Shown here piece by piece: positions 24,021 through 32,468 of a stretch of DNA of 64,000 nt. The notes below the pieces were generated by a model. The model saw nothing but the letters and a program-made list of their open reading frames with translations, did no database searches and was not told the DNA's origin. This stretch comes from Streptomyces megasporus (GTDB lineage Bacteria > Actinomycetota > Actinomycetes > Streptomycetales > Streptomycetaceae), in assembly GCF_000718985.1 (NCBI RefSeq), contig NZ_JODL01000024.1, forward strand, positions 146,799 through 210,798, given 5' to 3'. The first letter of the stretch is position 1; each line of letters begins with the position of its first letter. A program made the position numbers and the translations under genes.

Positions 24021-24683
24021 TCAGTCGAGCAGTTCCTCCCGGCGGGCGATCGCCACCGCCTCCAGTTTCGAACGCGCCCCGAGCTTCTCCAGGACCCGTT
24101 GGACGTGGTTGCGCGCCGTGTTGTGGGCGACGCCCAGACGTTCGCCGACCTCTCCGGTGCTGAGCCCCTCGGCCAGCAACAGCAGCGTCTCGCGCTCCCT
24201 GGGGGTCAGGGTCGCCCCGACGGCGGGCGCCCGGCCGGTCAGTCGGTCGAGGGCCCCGCCCAGCAGTCCCGGGGCGAACACCACCTCGCCCGCGGCCACC
24301 TGCCGCACCGCGGCCTCCAGTTCGTCCAGTCGGGAGGACTTCAGCACCAGCCCGGCCCCGCCTGCCTCGATCACCCGGGTGGCCACCGACGCCGTCGCCT
24401 CGCCGGTCAGCACCAGCACCCGGGTGTGCTCCGCCTCCTCCCGGAGCCGTCCGATCGCCGACACCCCGTCGCCGTCCGGCAGCCGGCGGTCCAGCACCAC
24501 GACATCGGGTCGGCAGCGCCGGGTGGCGGCGAGGGCGGAGGCGATCGACCGCGACCGCGCCACGACCTCCATGCCCGACGCCCGGTCGAGCGCCATGCCG
24601 ATCGCCTCCGCCACCATGTCGTGGTCCTCGACGAGGACCACCCGGATCGGCCTGGGCAGGAGCGACGTCGGCTGTGACGGCAT
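24021..24683 (-). CDS. NarL/LuxR-family response regulator
   Basis: The protein has 220 residues. The receiver (about residues 12-130) has the acidic pocket in VVLVEDHD, the phosphorylatable Asp in VVVLDRRLPDGDG and the Lys in LVLKSSR. The C-terminal LuxR helix-turn-helix is LTPRERETLLLLAEGLSTG with NTARNHVQRVLEKLGA. It probably takes phosphate from the PAS kinase encoded downstream. A gap of about 107 bases separates it from the ATPase gene. Confidence 0.9.
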   Translation of the reverse strand: MPSQPTSLLPRPIRVVLVEDHDMVAEAIGMALDRASGMEVVARSRSIASALAATRRCRPDVVVLDRRLPDGDGVSAIGRLREEAEHTRVLVLTGEATASVATRVIEAGGAGLVLKSSRLDELEAAVRQVAAGEVVFAPGLLGGALDRLTGRAPAVGATLTPRERETLLLLAEGLSTGEVGERLGVAHNTARNHVQRVLEKLGARSKLEAVAIARREELLD

Positions 24684-24871
24684 GGAGGCGTGTCCCTCGG
24701 CGGTGGGCGCTGACGCGAACTCCTCGATGGTAGCCGTCGGTTCCGACGGGCCGCGGCGCGGACGCGACGGGCCGAACCGCCGGTGTTCACGGGGAACACC
24801 GGGGTGAAGTCGCCCTCCGGGAGCGCTACTGTCGAGGCAGGCGACAGGCCGGGACCGAGACGAGGTGGCCG

Positions 24872-25204
24872 ATGACAGCCGTCGACGGGCTCCACACCGC
24901 CGTCCTCTCCTCCGACGGACGGACGATCGTGTCCGTGTCGGGCGAGGTCGACGTCACCACCGTTCCGCGGCTGCGACACGCCCTGGACACCGCCCTGACC
25001 CGCGGATCCCGCGCGATCGACGTGGACTTCGGCGCCGTTCCGTTCTGCGACTGCTCCGGCGTGAACGTCCTGCTGGGGGCCTGGCACCGGGCCCGTGCCG
25101 GCGGTGTTCCCCTGCGGGTGACCGGGGCGGAGGCGCCGGTCGTCGTCAGACTGTTCCAAGTGCTCGGGGTCGAGCGACTGCTGGCGTCGAGGCCGCCCCC
25201 CTGA
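24872..25204 (+). CDS. STAS-domain anti-anti-sigma factor
   Basis: The 110-residue protein is a single STAS domain. The N-terminal strand VSVSGEVDVTT and the motif VDFGAVPFCDCSGVNVLLGA are visible; a Ser in the DCSG motif is the usual phosphorylation site. It would bind an RsbW-like kinase and so free a sigma factor. It is divergent from the response regulator gene. The RsbW-like protein at 23443-23913 is the nearest candidate partner. Confidence 0.88.
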   Translation: MTAVDGLHTAVLSSDGRTIVSVSGEVDVTTVPRLRHALDTALTRGSRAIDVDFGAVPFCDCSGVNVLLGAWHRARAGGVPLRVTGAEAPVVVRLFQVLGVERLLASRPPP

Positions 25205-25217
25205 CGGCCCACGGGCC

Positions 25218-25258
25218 GGCGCGGTCCCGTGCGCCCGGAGGCCGGACGGGACCGCGCC
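25218..25258. terminator. Bidirectional hairpin terminator between STAS and SGNH genes
   Basis: GGCGCGGTCCCGT (25218-25230) and ACGGGACCGCGCC (25246-25258) form a perfect 13-bp stem with a 15-base loop that is itself partly self-complementary. It lies between two convergent stops. Confidence 0.7.
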
Positions 25259-25286
25259 GCGTGGGAGCGCGTGGAGGTGGCGGACG

Positions 25287-26378
25287 TCAGGCCGCGGTGG
25301 CGGTGCAGTCGACCGTCGCCGAGGAGGACCCGCCGGACGCCAGGAAACCGAAGGACGTGCCGCTCCCCACGGGGAGCGCCCCGTTCCAGGAGGTGTTGCG
25401 CACCGTGCCGGTGCCGGTGTCCAGGGTGCCGTTCCAGACCTGGGTGATCCGTCCGCCGGCGTCCGGGGCGATCCGCACCGACCAGCCGGTCAGCGGAACC
25501 GTCCCGGTGTTGCGGACCGTCACCTCGCCCTGGTAACCGCCCTGCCAGGTGGACGTCGCCCGGAACGAGGCCGTGCAGGCGGCCTCTCCCTCCCCCGGCT
25601 CGCCCGGCTCGCCCGGTTCCTCGGGGTCGCCCGGCTCGCTCCGGTCCAGGAGGTCCGCCAGGGCGGGGTACCAGCGCGCGGCGATCTTCTCGTCGCCGGA
25701 GGCGTTGGGGTGGACCCCGTCGTAGGTGTCGCTCGCGGTGCTGAAGCCGGTCCACTGGTCGACGGCGATCACCGGGGAGTTCGCGGTGCTCTTGCTCCGC
25801 GCCCAGGCCGGAATCCGCTCGTTGAGCGCGACCACGCGCCGGCCGCACTCGCCGCAGGTGGCGGGGTTCATCGGGATGATCTGCGCGACCAGGACCTTCG
25901 TGTTCGGGTTGCTCGCCCGCATCTGGTCCACCAGCGTGCCGTAGGCGGCGAGGATCGCGTCGGGCGACCGGTTGCTCCAGACGTCGTTGGTCCCGAAGTG
26001 CATGACAACGATGTCCGGCCGAGTGACGGAGAGCCAACCGGGAAGCAGGTTCCGGCTCGCCACATCGGTCACCAGGGCGCCGCCGTGGCCCTCGTTGTCG
26101 CCGTCGTGAGGCTGCCCGCAGCCCTGGGGGCCGAGCGTGCCCACGAAATCGATGTCCGTGTATCCGGCGCTCTGGAGCCGGTTCCACAGCAACGAGCGCC
26201 AGCAGCCGGGCGAACCGGTGATGGAGTCCCCCAGCGGCATGATCCGCACCGGCTCCGCGGCGACCTTCGCGGAGGCCGCCGCCGGGGCGGCGTTCGCGGT
26301 CGCCGGTCCGGCTCCGAGGAGCCCCAGGGTCAGCGTCAGGGCGGCCAGGACCGCCCGTAAGAGGTGTCTGTTGCGCAT
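25287..26378 (-). CDS. Secreted SGNH/GDSL hydrolase with C-terminal CBM2 cellulose-binding module
   Basis: The protein has 363 residues: a signal peptide (about 1-30, ending ATANAAPA), an SGNH hydrolase domain (about 43-235) and an acidic Pro/Gly/Glu linker (about 238-258). A CBM2 module follows (about 262-363) with the conserved Trp residues in STWQGGYQ, LTGWSV, VWNGTL and TSWNG. Catalytic motifs are PLGDSITG, FGTNDVW and the Asp-His pair in DGVHPNASG. It resembles CE3-type acetylxylan or carbohydrate esterases that deacetylate plant polymers. Codon 7 is TTA (26358-26360), so translation should need the bldA tRNA. A perfect CebR box lies 20-33 bases upstream of the start, linking it to cellobiose control. 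Confidence 0.92.
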   Translation of the reverse strand: MRNRHLLRAVLAALTLTLGLLGAGPATANAAPAAASAKVAAEPVRIMPLGDSITGSPGCWRSLLWNRLQSAGYTDIDFVGTLGPQGCGQPHDGDNEGHGGALVTDVASRNLLPGWLSVTRPDIVVMHFGTNDVWSNRSPDAILAAYGTLVDQMRASNPNTKVLVAQIIPMNPATCGECGRRVVALNERIPAWARSKSTANSPVIAVDQWTGFSTASDTYDGVHPNASGDEKIAARWYPALADLLDRSEPGDPEEPGEPGEPGEGEAACTASFRATSTWQGGYQGEVTVRNTGTVPLTGWSVRIAPDAGGRITQVWNGTLDTGTGTVRNTSWNGALPVGSGTSFGFLASGGSSSATVDCTATAA

Positions 26379-26397
26379 GACGTTCCTTCCGACAGGA

Positions 26398-26411
26398 TGG
26401 GAGCGCTCCCA
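26398..26411. promoter_or_regulatory. Perfect CebR box upstream of the SGNH-CBM2 gene
   Basis: TGGGAGCGCTCCCA is the exact 14-bp palindrome known as the CebR operator in Streptomyces. It lies between the ribosome binding site (GGAAGGA, 26386-26392) and the preceding lacI-type stop. Repressor bound here would block early transcription of the esterase. Confidence 0.85.
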
Positions 26412-26445
26412 TCGGGGAACATCAAGCCACCGCGTCGACGGGGCG

Positions 26446-27501
26446 TCAAGAACCCGCGCCCCGGCTCCCGCCCTCGGCCGGCCGTGAGCTCTCCCGGACC
26501 ACCAGCCTGTGCGGGACGGTGATGCGCTGGGGCGGGACCGTGCCCTTGAGGCCGCCGCCGGGGCTGTACACGCGGTCGGCCAGGCACTGCAGGGCCCGCT
26601 CGGCGATCTGCGCCTTGTCCGGACTGACGGTGGTCAGCGACGGATTCGAGAAGCGGCCGTCCTCGATGTCGTCGAAGCCGACCACGGCGAGGTCCTCGGG
26701 GACCCGGACACCTCGGTCGCGCGCGGTGCGCATGATGCCCAGCGCCAGTTCGTCGCTGAAGGCGAAGACCGCGTCGGGGGCCGGCCCGCCGCGGTCGAGC
26801 AGCTCCTCCATCGCCCGCGCGCCGGCGGTGCGGTGGAGCGTGGGCACCGGCACCTCCAGGACGGGGTCGGGGGTCAGGCCGGCCCGGCGCAGGGCTTGGC
26901 GGTAGCCGGTCAGACGCTGCTCGGCGGTGCCGTTGCGCAGCTCCGGCTGCGGCCCGATCGCCGCGATCCGGCGGCGCCCGGTCTCCACCAGGTGACGGGT
27001 CGCCTCGTCGGCCGCCAGGACGTTGTCCACCGCCACGTGGTCCGCGACCTGCCGGGGGTCGCGCTCCCCCAGCAGCACCATCGGCGTGGAGCCCGCCTCC
27101 TTCGACAGCTCCGACGCGTCCAGCGCCCACGGGCTGATGATCAGGCCGTCGACGATCGGGGCGTGCGTCCCCTTCAGCAGACGGCGTTCCTCGTCGGCGC
27201 GGCCGTGCGTCTGGTCGATGATGACCGTCCAGGAACGGCGTTGCGCGGCCTCCACCAGAAGCCCCGCCAACTCCCCGAAGTAGGGCGAGTGGATCTCGGG
27301 AATCACCAGCCCGATCAGTCCGGTGCGCCCGGCCCGCAGACTGCGGGCCGCCAGGTTGGGGCGGTACCCCAACTCGTCCAGGGCCTGTTGGACGCGCACG
27401 CGGGTCTTCTCGGAGACGGAAGCCGAGCCGTTGACGACGTTCGACACGGTACGGACGGACACTCCCGCGCGTGCGGCGACATCTTTCAGGCTGCTTCTCA
27501 C
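26446..27501 (-). CDS. LacI-family transcriptional regulator
   Basis: The 351-residue protein has a LacI helix-turn-helix (SLKDVAARAGVSVRTVSNVV at residues 4-23), the hinge RPNLAARSLR and a sugar-binding-fold effector domain ending LVVRESS. GTG 27501 places the helix-turn-helix at the N-terminus as in all family members; the frame extends upstream without support. It is divergent from the PhyH-MFS operon, and the multiple half-site at 27653-27670 is its likely operator. Its stop is 67 bases from the SGNH start on the same strand, so read-through into that gene is possible. Its inducer is unknown. Confidence 0.9.
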   Translation of the reverse strand: MRSSLKDVAARAGVSVRTVSNVVNGSASVSEKTRVRVQQALDELGYRPNLAARSLRAGRTGLIGLVIPEIHSPYFGELAGLLVEAAQRRSWTVIIDQTHGRADEERRLLKGTHAPIVDGLIISPWALDASELSKEAGSTPMVLLGERDPRQVADHVAVDNVLAADEATRHLVETGRRRIAAIGPQPELRNGTAEQRLTGYRQALRRAGLTPDPVLEVPVPTLHRTAGARAMEELLDRGGPAPDAVFAFSDELALGIMRTARDRGVRVPEDLAVVGFDDIEDGRFSNPSLTTVSPDKAQIAERALQCLADRVYSPGGGLKGTVPPQRITVPHRLVVRESSRPAEGGSRGAGS

Positions 27502-27652
27502 GCGGCCATGGTCCCACGCCTCCTCGGCGATCCGGGACGGGCACGGAGCCGGCGCACGGGCGGCGCACGGGCGACGAGCGGGGGACGCACGGGCGACGCA
27601 CGAGAGACGCCGCTGTGACATGGATCACCGAGGAATGCCCGGTCACCCCTAT

Positions 27653-27670
27653 TGCAACGTTGCATGCAAC
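27653..27670. promoter_or_regulatory. Triple half-site LacI-type operator
   Basis: The sequence TGCAACGTTGCATGCAAC contains two overlapping perfect 12-bp palindromes: TGCAACGTTGCA (27653-27664) and GTTGCATGCAAC (27659-27670). They share the central half-site. The first has the central CG step typical of LacI-family operators. It lies 44-61 bases upstream of the PhyH gene start and about 150 bases upstream of the lacI-type start. Confidence 0.75.
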
Positions 27671-27713
27671 ATCGGAACATAGCCGCGATCCATCACCGCC
27701 AAGGGAGGCAGAG

Positions 27714-28550
27714 ATGACGGCAGCTACGGACCACACGCCGGCGGTGGACGTCTCGGCGGACGTCGAGACGCTCTACCGGGACGGCATCACCGCGCGGAAG
27801 GGCGCCTTCGCCCCCGAGTGGGCCGACCGGCTCGGCGAGGACATCGACGCCGCGTTCAAGGAGGCCCTCGCCCGCCCCGGAGGCGCCGTCGGCCGCGGCC
27901 CCAACCGCTACTACGTCGAGATCCACCCGGAGCAGATCCGCGACTTCGTCGGCCTGGTGGACCACCCGTGGGTGCGCTCCCTGTGCACGGCCGTCCTCGG
28001 TCCCGACTACCGGATCGTCGAACTCGGCTTCGACATCCCCCTGGAGGGCGCCGTCAACCAGCCCTGGCACCGGGACTTCCCGATGCCCGAGGAGACCCGC
28101 GAGGAGCGTCGCTACACCTCGCTCGCCTTCAACGTCACCACGGTCGACACCGAGGAGGACATGGGGCCGTTCGAGATCGCCCCCGGGACGCAGTGGGACG
28201 ACAGCCCCGAGTTCGACCACGGGATGTTCCCGCCGAAGTCCGACTACGCGCGCTACGAGGAGCTGGCGGTGCGCAAGTACCCCAAGCGCGGCGACATCTC
28301 GGCGCGTTCGGCGCTGACCATCCACCGGGGCACCGCGAACCAGTCCGCCAAGTCCCGGCCGGTCCTGGTGCTCGGCGTCGACGGCCCGGAGGCGAACAAC
28401 GACGAACGGCACGACATGGCCGTCACCCGGGCCTACTGGGAGTCCCTCCCCCAGCGTGTGCGGGACCACCTCGCCTGCCCCGTGGTGGACGAGCTGACCC
28501 CCATCACGCAGAAGCACACCATCGAGGGTCTGGTCATGGGCGATGCCTGA
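27714..28550 (+). CDS. Phytanoyl-CoA dioxygenase (PhyH) family Fe(II)/2-oxoglutarate oxygenase
   Basis: The 278-residue protein has the double-stranded beta-helix pattern of PhyH oxygenases: the iron-binding HxD in QPWHRDFPMP near residue 119 and the distal His in LTIHRGTANQS near residue 206, followed by an Arg for 2-oxoglutarate. It should hydroxylate or otherwise oxidise a small molecule in the cytosol. ATG 27714 has GGGAGG upstream. It overlaps the MFS transporter gene by 8 bases and is divergent from a LacI regulator, so the substrate is probably imported by that transporter. The actual substrate cannot be told from sequence. Confidence 0.82.
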   Translation: MTAATDHTPAVDVSADVETLYRDGITARKGAFAPEWADRLGEDIDAAFKEALARPGGAVGRGPNRYYVEIHPEQIRDFVGLVDHPWVRSLCTAVLGPDYRIVELGFDIPLEGAVNQPWHRDFPMPEETREERRYTSLAFNVTTVDTEEDMGPFEIAPGTQWDDSPEFDHGMFPPKSDYARYEELAVRKYPKRGDISARSALTIHRGTANQSAKSRPVLVLGVDGPEANNDERHDMAVTRAYWESLPQRVRDHLACPVVDELTPITQKHTIEGLVMGDA

Positions 28551-29997
28551 GGAGACGACCGGCCGGGGCGCCACGGGCCTGCGGGTGGCGCCGGCCGCCG
28601 GGTCCGCGGGCGGCGCCGGACCCGAGGTCGGCCGCCGCCCCCTCATGGTCTATGCCGTCGCCGCCGTCTCCGCCCTCGGCGGTCTGCTGTTCGGCTACGA
28701 CACCGGCATCATCTCCGGTGCCCTGCTGTATCTGCGGGAGGACTTCGACCTCTCCTCGCGGGAGCAGGAGATCGTGGTCAGCGTCATCCTCGTGGGCGCC
28801 ATGGTCGGCGCCCTGCTCGCGGGGAGGCTGTCGCAGCGGTACGGTCGCCGCAAGGTGGTGATGGCCGTCGCCGTGATCTTCGGTGTCGGCGCCGTGGCCG
28901 CCGCCCTGGCGCCGGACGTGCTCACGCTGATCCTCTCCCGGTTCGTGCTGGGCCTGGCCGTGGGCGGGGCGTCGAACATGGTGCCCGTCTACATCGCCGA
29001 GATGGCGCCCGCGGCCATCCGGGGCCGGCTCATGGTCCTGTTCCAGTTGATGGTCGCGATCGGCCAGCTCATCTCGTACCTGTGCGGGTGGGCGCTGGCC
29101 GGCAGCGGCGGCTGGCGGACGATGTTCGGGCTGGCCGTGATCCCGGCGGTCGTGCTGGTCGTCGGCATGGCTCTGCTCCCCGAGAGTCCGCGCTGGCTGG
29201 TCGAGCGCGGGCAGCGGGAGACCGCGCGCGCCGTGCTGGCACGGCTGCGCGGGCCCGGTGAGGACGTCGACGCCGAGATCGCCGAGATCGAGGGCATCGC
29301 GGCGGCAGGTCGTGACGGGAGGCGCGGCGGGTGGCGGGAGCTGAGCCGTCCCTGGGTGCGTCCGGCGCTGATCGTGGCGATCGGCATCGCGGCGTTCTCC
29401 CAGTTGACGGGCATCAACGCGATCGTCTACTACGCGCCGACCGTCCTGGCCGACGCCGGCTTCGGCGACTCGGTGGCCCTGCTGACGGGCATCGGCATCG
29501 GGGTGATGCTGGTGATCGCCGGTGTCGCCGGCGCGATCCTGGTGGACAAGGCGGGACGCCGCCGCACGATGCTGTGGTTCCTGCCCGGCTCCGGTCTGGC
29601 GATGGCCGTCCTCGCCCTGGCCTTCCTGGGCAACAGCGGTTCGGCCCTCCAGCGGTGGACGGTCGTCCTGTCGCTGTTCGCCTACATCCTCTTCAACGGC
29701 ATCGGGATGCAGGCGGTCGTCTGGCTGATCGGCCCGGAGGTCCTCCCGCTGTCCGTGCGGGGGCCGGCGACGAGCCTGGCGACCCTGTCCGTGTGGGGCT
29801 TCGACCTGCTGATCGCGGTGACCGCGCTCACCATGATCAACAGCATCGGGCGCAGTGGCACGTTCTTCCTCTACGCGCTGATGAACGTGGCCTGCATCGT
29901 CTTCGTGGTGCGCAAGGTGCCCGAGACCAGGGGACGGAGCCTGGAGGAGATCGAGCGGGAACTGCTGTCCAAGGCCCGGCCCGCGACCGCGCGGTGA
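28543..29997 (+). CDS. MFS sugar-porter-family transporter
   Basis: The protein has 484 residues and about 12 membrane segments. Sugar-porter signatures are all present: LLFGYDTGIISGALL near residue 46, RYGRRKV near residue 101, PESPRWLVERG near residue 209 and VPETRGRSLEEIE near the C-terminus. It is a proton-coupled importer of a sugar, polyol or similar compound. It overlaps the PhyH gene by 8 bases, forming a two-gene operon under the divergent LacI regulator. A strong terminator follows. Confidence 0.92.
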   Translation: MPEETTGRGATGLRVAPAAGSAGGAGPEVGRRPLMVYAVAAVSALGGLLFGYDTGIISGALLYLREDFDLSSREQEIVVSVILVGAMVGALLAGRLSQRYGRRKVVMAVAVIFGVGAVAAALAPDVLTLILSRFVLGLAVGGASNMVPVYIAEMAPAAIRGRLMVLFQLMVAIGQLISYLCGWALAGSGGWRTMFGLAVIPAVVLVVGMALLPESPRWLVERGQRETARAVLARLRGPGEDVDAEIAEIEGIAAAGRDGRRGGWRELSRPWVRPALIVAIGIAAFSQLTGINAIVYYAPTVLADAGFGDSVALLTGIGIGVMLVIAGVAGAILVDKAGRRRTMLWFLPGSGLAMAVLALAFLGNSGSALQRWTVVLSLFAYILFNGIGMQAVVWLIGPEVLPLSVRGPATSLATLSVWGFDLLIAVTALTMINSIGRSGTFFLYALMNVACIVFVVRKVPETRGRSLEEIERELLSKARPATAR

Positions 29998-30019
29998 ACT
30001 CCCCCCACCGCGCACCGAG

Positions 30020-30053
30020 TGGGCCGCCGTACGCCAGGGCGTACGGCGGCCCA
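30020..30053. terminator. Bidirectional terminator between MFS transporter and deacetylase genes
   Basis: TGGGCCGCCGTACGCC (30020-30035) pairs perfectly with GGCGTACGGCGGCCCA (30038-30053), followed on the plus strand by a short T-rich run (TTCTTTT). This is the most canonical terminator in the window. Confidence 0.85.
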
Positions 30054-30117
30054 CCGTTCTTTTCCGGGGGTTCTCGTCCACCCGCCGTGCCGGTCGTCGT
30101 TCGAGGGACGGTGCGGG

Positions 30118-31215
30118 TCAGTACGGTCGCGCGGCGTCCCGTTGGGCGGGGGTGAGTTTGGACGCCCAGGCCCTCGGGAAGCTGATCCGCTCCGGATCGC
30201 CGTCGGAGGTGTACCGCTCGACCTCGCCGTCGCGGAGCCTGTCCAGCCACGTCGTCGAACCGTACGAGGCGTCCGGGCCGGTGGTGTCCTGCGAGCGGAT
30301 GCGGGGAACGGCCCCGGGGTCGAAGTCGGTGGAGTGGGGCGAGGGCGCGGGGCCGGCGCCGGCCAGGTAGACGCCCTGGTGCCGGTAGCGCACGCCGCCG
30401 TGCTCGCCCTCCAGCGCGAGGTTCCGGTTCTTGGGCATCGAACCGTAGGGGAGGGCCATCGACACCACCGGAACCCCGGGCAGGGCGTGGGAGATGGCCC
30501 ACTTGTTGGCCGCGATCTCCCAGCGGACCAACGCGTCGTCGGCCTTCCCCAGGAGGGTGTGTTCGAGGGTGTGGTTGCCGATCTCGAAGCCGTGCTCGTT
30601 GAGCCAGTCGAGCGTCCTGCGACCGCCGGGGTCGTCGAAGGGGTCGGCGTTGACGAAGAAGGTCGCCACGGGGCGGAATCCCGGGTGGCGTTCCGCGACG
30701 TCCAGCAGGATGCCGACCGCGGTGTCGGGGTCGGGTCGGCCGGCGGCGTCCAGGCGGAACTGGCTGGGGCTGGAGTCGTCGAAGGTGAGGACCACCGGGT
30801 GGGCTCCGGCGGGAAGGTCCATCTCCCCGCTCGTGAACTCCCGGGCGGTGACCGGCACATAGCCCTCGCGTGCCAGTCGTTCCAGTTCGGTGCGGAAGTC
30901 CTCCGGGGTGCGGTCGTCCACACCTCCGGGGTTCTCCATTATTCGGTGGTACATCAACACGGGGACCACGCCGAGTTCGTTGGCCCCCACCTCCGCCGGG
31001 TCGACCGAGCCGGACTCCCCCTCGACTCCGTCCGAGGGCATCAGGGCTCCGTTCCGTCCCGGTTCCTTGGGGGCTCTGTCGTCCATCGGCGCGTTCACGG
31101 GCCGCTCTCCGGGCGGTCCGGTGTCGGTGTGGCCGGCCGCCGAGCAGCCGGCGAGCAGTACGGCGAGCGCGGCCAGGACCGCGCGGTTCCCCCGGGGACG
31201 TATACGTATGCGCAT
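30118..31215 (-). CDS. Polysaccharide deacetylase lipoprotein
   Basis: The 365-residue protein has a short n-region, a hydrophobic stretch and the lipobox LLAGC, so it is anchored outside the membrane after Cys 24. The NodB fold is shown by VVLTFDDS (metal and base Asp) near residue 142 and GNHTLEH (metal His pair) near residue 211. It should remove acetyl groups from an extracellular or cell-wall polysaccharide. A 60-residue low-complexity linker follows the lipobox. ATG 31215 starts with RIRIRPRG. It converges on the MFS gene. Confidence 0.9.
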   Translation of the reverse strand: MRIRIRPRGNRAVLAALAVLLAGCSAAGHTDTGPPGERPVNAPMDDRAPKEPGRNGALMPSDGVEGESGSVDPAEVGANELGVVPVLMYHRIMENPGGVDDRTPEDFRTELERLAREGYVPVTAREFTSGEMDLPAGAHPVVLTFDDSSPSQFRLDAAGRPDPDTAVGILLDVAERHPGFRPVATFFVNADPFDDPGGRRTLDWLNEHGFEIGNHTLEHTLLGKADDALVRWEIAANKWAISHALPGVPVVSMALPYGSMPKNRNLALEGEHGGVRYRHQGVYLAGAGPAPSPHSTDFDPGAVPRIRSQDTTGPDASYGSTTWLDRLRDGEVERYTSDGDPERISFPRAWASKLTPAQRDAARPY

Positions 31216-31369
31216 GGTGCTCTCCGGGCGTCGGGGAGGACGGCGCCCGGCGGTTGCCGGACCGTCTCCTCAAGGCTCCGACAGGATCGCGGTCTTCTCT
31301 CGCCGTGTTGCTCCGATCGACGGACGGTGACCGACGGGCGGGGGGCGGCAGACGGTGGGCGGCAAAGCC

Positions 31370-31398
31370 GCGGGCCCCGCCGGTTCGGCGGGGCCCGC
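31370..31398. terminator. Hairpin downstream of the GMC oxidoreductase remnant
   Basis: GCGGGCCCCGCCG (31370-31382) and CGGCGGGGCCCGC (31386-31398) form a perfect 13-bp stem with a 3-base loop, 18-46 bases past the pseudogene stop on the minus strand. It is intact although the gene upstream has decayed. Confidence 0.7.
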
Positions 31399-31415
31399 AC
31401 GGGTTCGGGACCGGG

Positions 31416-32396
31416 TCAGTCCTTCGGCGGAACGTGGGGCACGGGCAGGACCAGGGCCGCGTGGGCGTGCGCGGGCACGGCCGGGCGGCGCGGGGCCACC
31501 GGGCGCACCCGCACGTACGGCTCGCCCTGGTCGGGGCGGGGGTCGGCCTCGCCCTTGTTGGGCCACAGCGACATCGCCCGCTCCGCCTGGGCGGTGATGG
31601 TCAGGGATGGGTTGACGCCCAGGTTGGCGGAGACCGCCGAGCCGTCGACCACCGAGATGCCGGGGTGTCCGTGGAGCCGGTGGTAGGGGTCGATGACGCC
31701 CTCCTCGCCCAGGCCCTTGGGCTTGCGGTAGGTGCGCAGATCAGGGCCATCAGGTTGGAGCCCCTGCCGTAGCGGACGTTCTCGATGTGGGTGTTCTCGT
31801 TGGGGTGGATGGAGGAGGTGATGGCCACGCCCTTGGTGAAGTCCAACTCGGCGTCGGGTCCGCGCTTGCGGCGGTAGCGGCGGGGGAAGGTGAGGGCGCC
31901 CACCAGGGCCTCGGAGTTGGTGCGGGTCAGCTCGCCCAGCCGCGGGGAGATCCGCGGCAGGACGCCGGTGTCGCGCATCCGGTGCAGCAGCGTCTGGGTG
32001 CCGTAGGTGCCGGCGGCGAGGACGACCCGCCCGTGCACGCCGTCCTCGCCGGTCCCGCCCCGCCGAAGTACGGGTCGGGGACCTCCTGGCCCGGCGCGGC
32101 CTTCGTCTTCCCCTCGGCGTCCTCGCCGTCGCCGAAGAAGACGCCGACCGGGCGGTCTCCGTGGTGGTGGGGTTGAGCCGGACCCCCAGCATGCGCTTGG
32201 CCTGGTCGTAGTAGGGCTTCAACTCCTCCTGCCAGTCGGTGATGTGGCCCCACTGGCGGTCGCCCCCACCCCGGCGCCCGCCAGGATCATCACCTTGTCC
32301 AGCAGGTGGATGCGCTGGATGCCGTACAGGCCCAGCGCCGGGGCCCACAGGTAGTTCCGCAGGCTTTTCGGGCACGGCGGGACCTCCGGGTGGTGC
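31416..32396 (-). pseudogene. Decayed GMC-family oxidoreductase
   Basis: Pieces of a GMC (cholesterol oxidase-like) FAD enzyme are spread over all three minus-strand frames. They read in order: LRNYLWAPALGLYGIQRIHL with MILAGAGVG (32265-32370), then WGHITDWQEELKPYYDQA (32180-32260), GVFFGDGEDAEGKTKAAPG (about 32080-32160), VVLAAGTYGTQTLLHRM through NLMALICA (31740-32030), and finally the C-terminus with HPGISVVDGSAVSANLGVNP (31416-31735). At least four frameshifts are needed, and about the first 50 codons, including the FAD-binding GxGxxG, are missing. Intact relatives have about 550-590 residues. In streptomycetes this gene usually follows the semialdehyde dehydrogenase, as here. Some indels could be sequencing errors, but the missing start argues for real decay. 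Confidence 0.85.
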
Positions 32397-32468
32397 GGCT
32401 CTGTCGTTCAGAGGGAGGCGGAACGGGGAGAACGGGGACGGGGGACGGGGACGGGGGAACGGCGAACC

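Noticed and set aside
25261..25274. A CebR-like sequence (TGGGAGCGCGTGGA) at the SGNH 3' end
   Set aside because: It is not palindromic in the right half and lies downstream of both genes.
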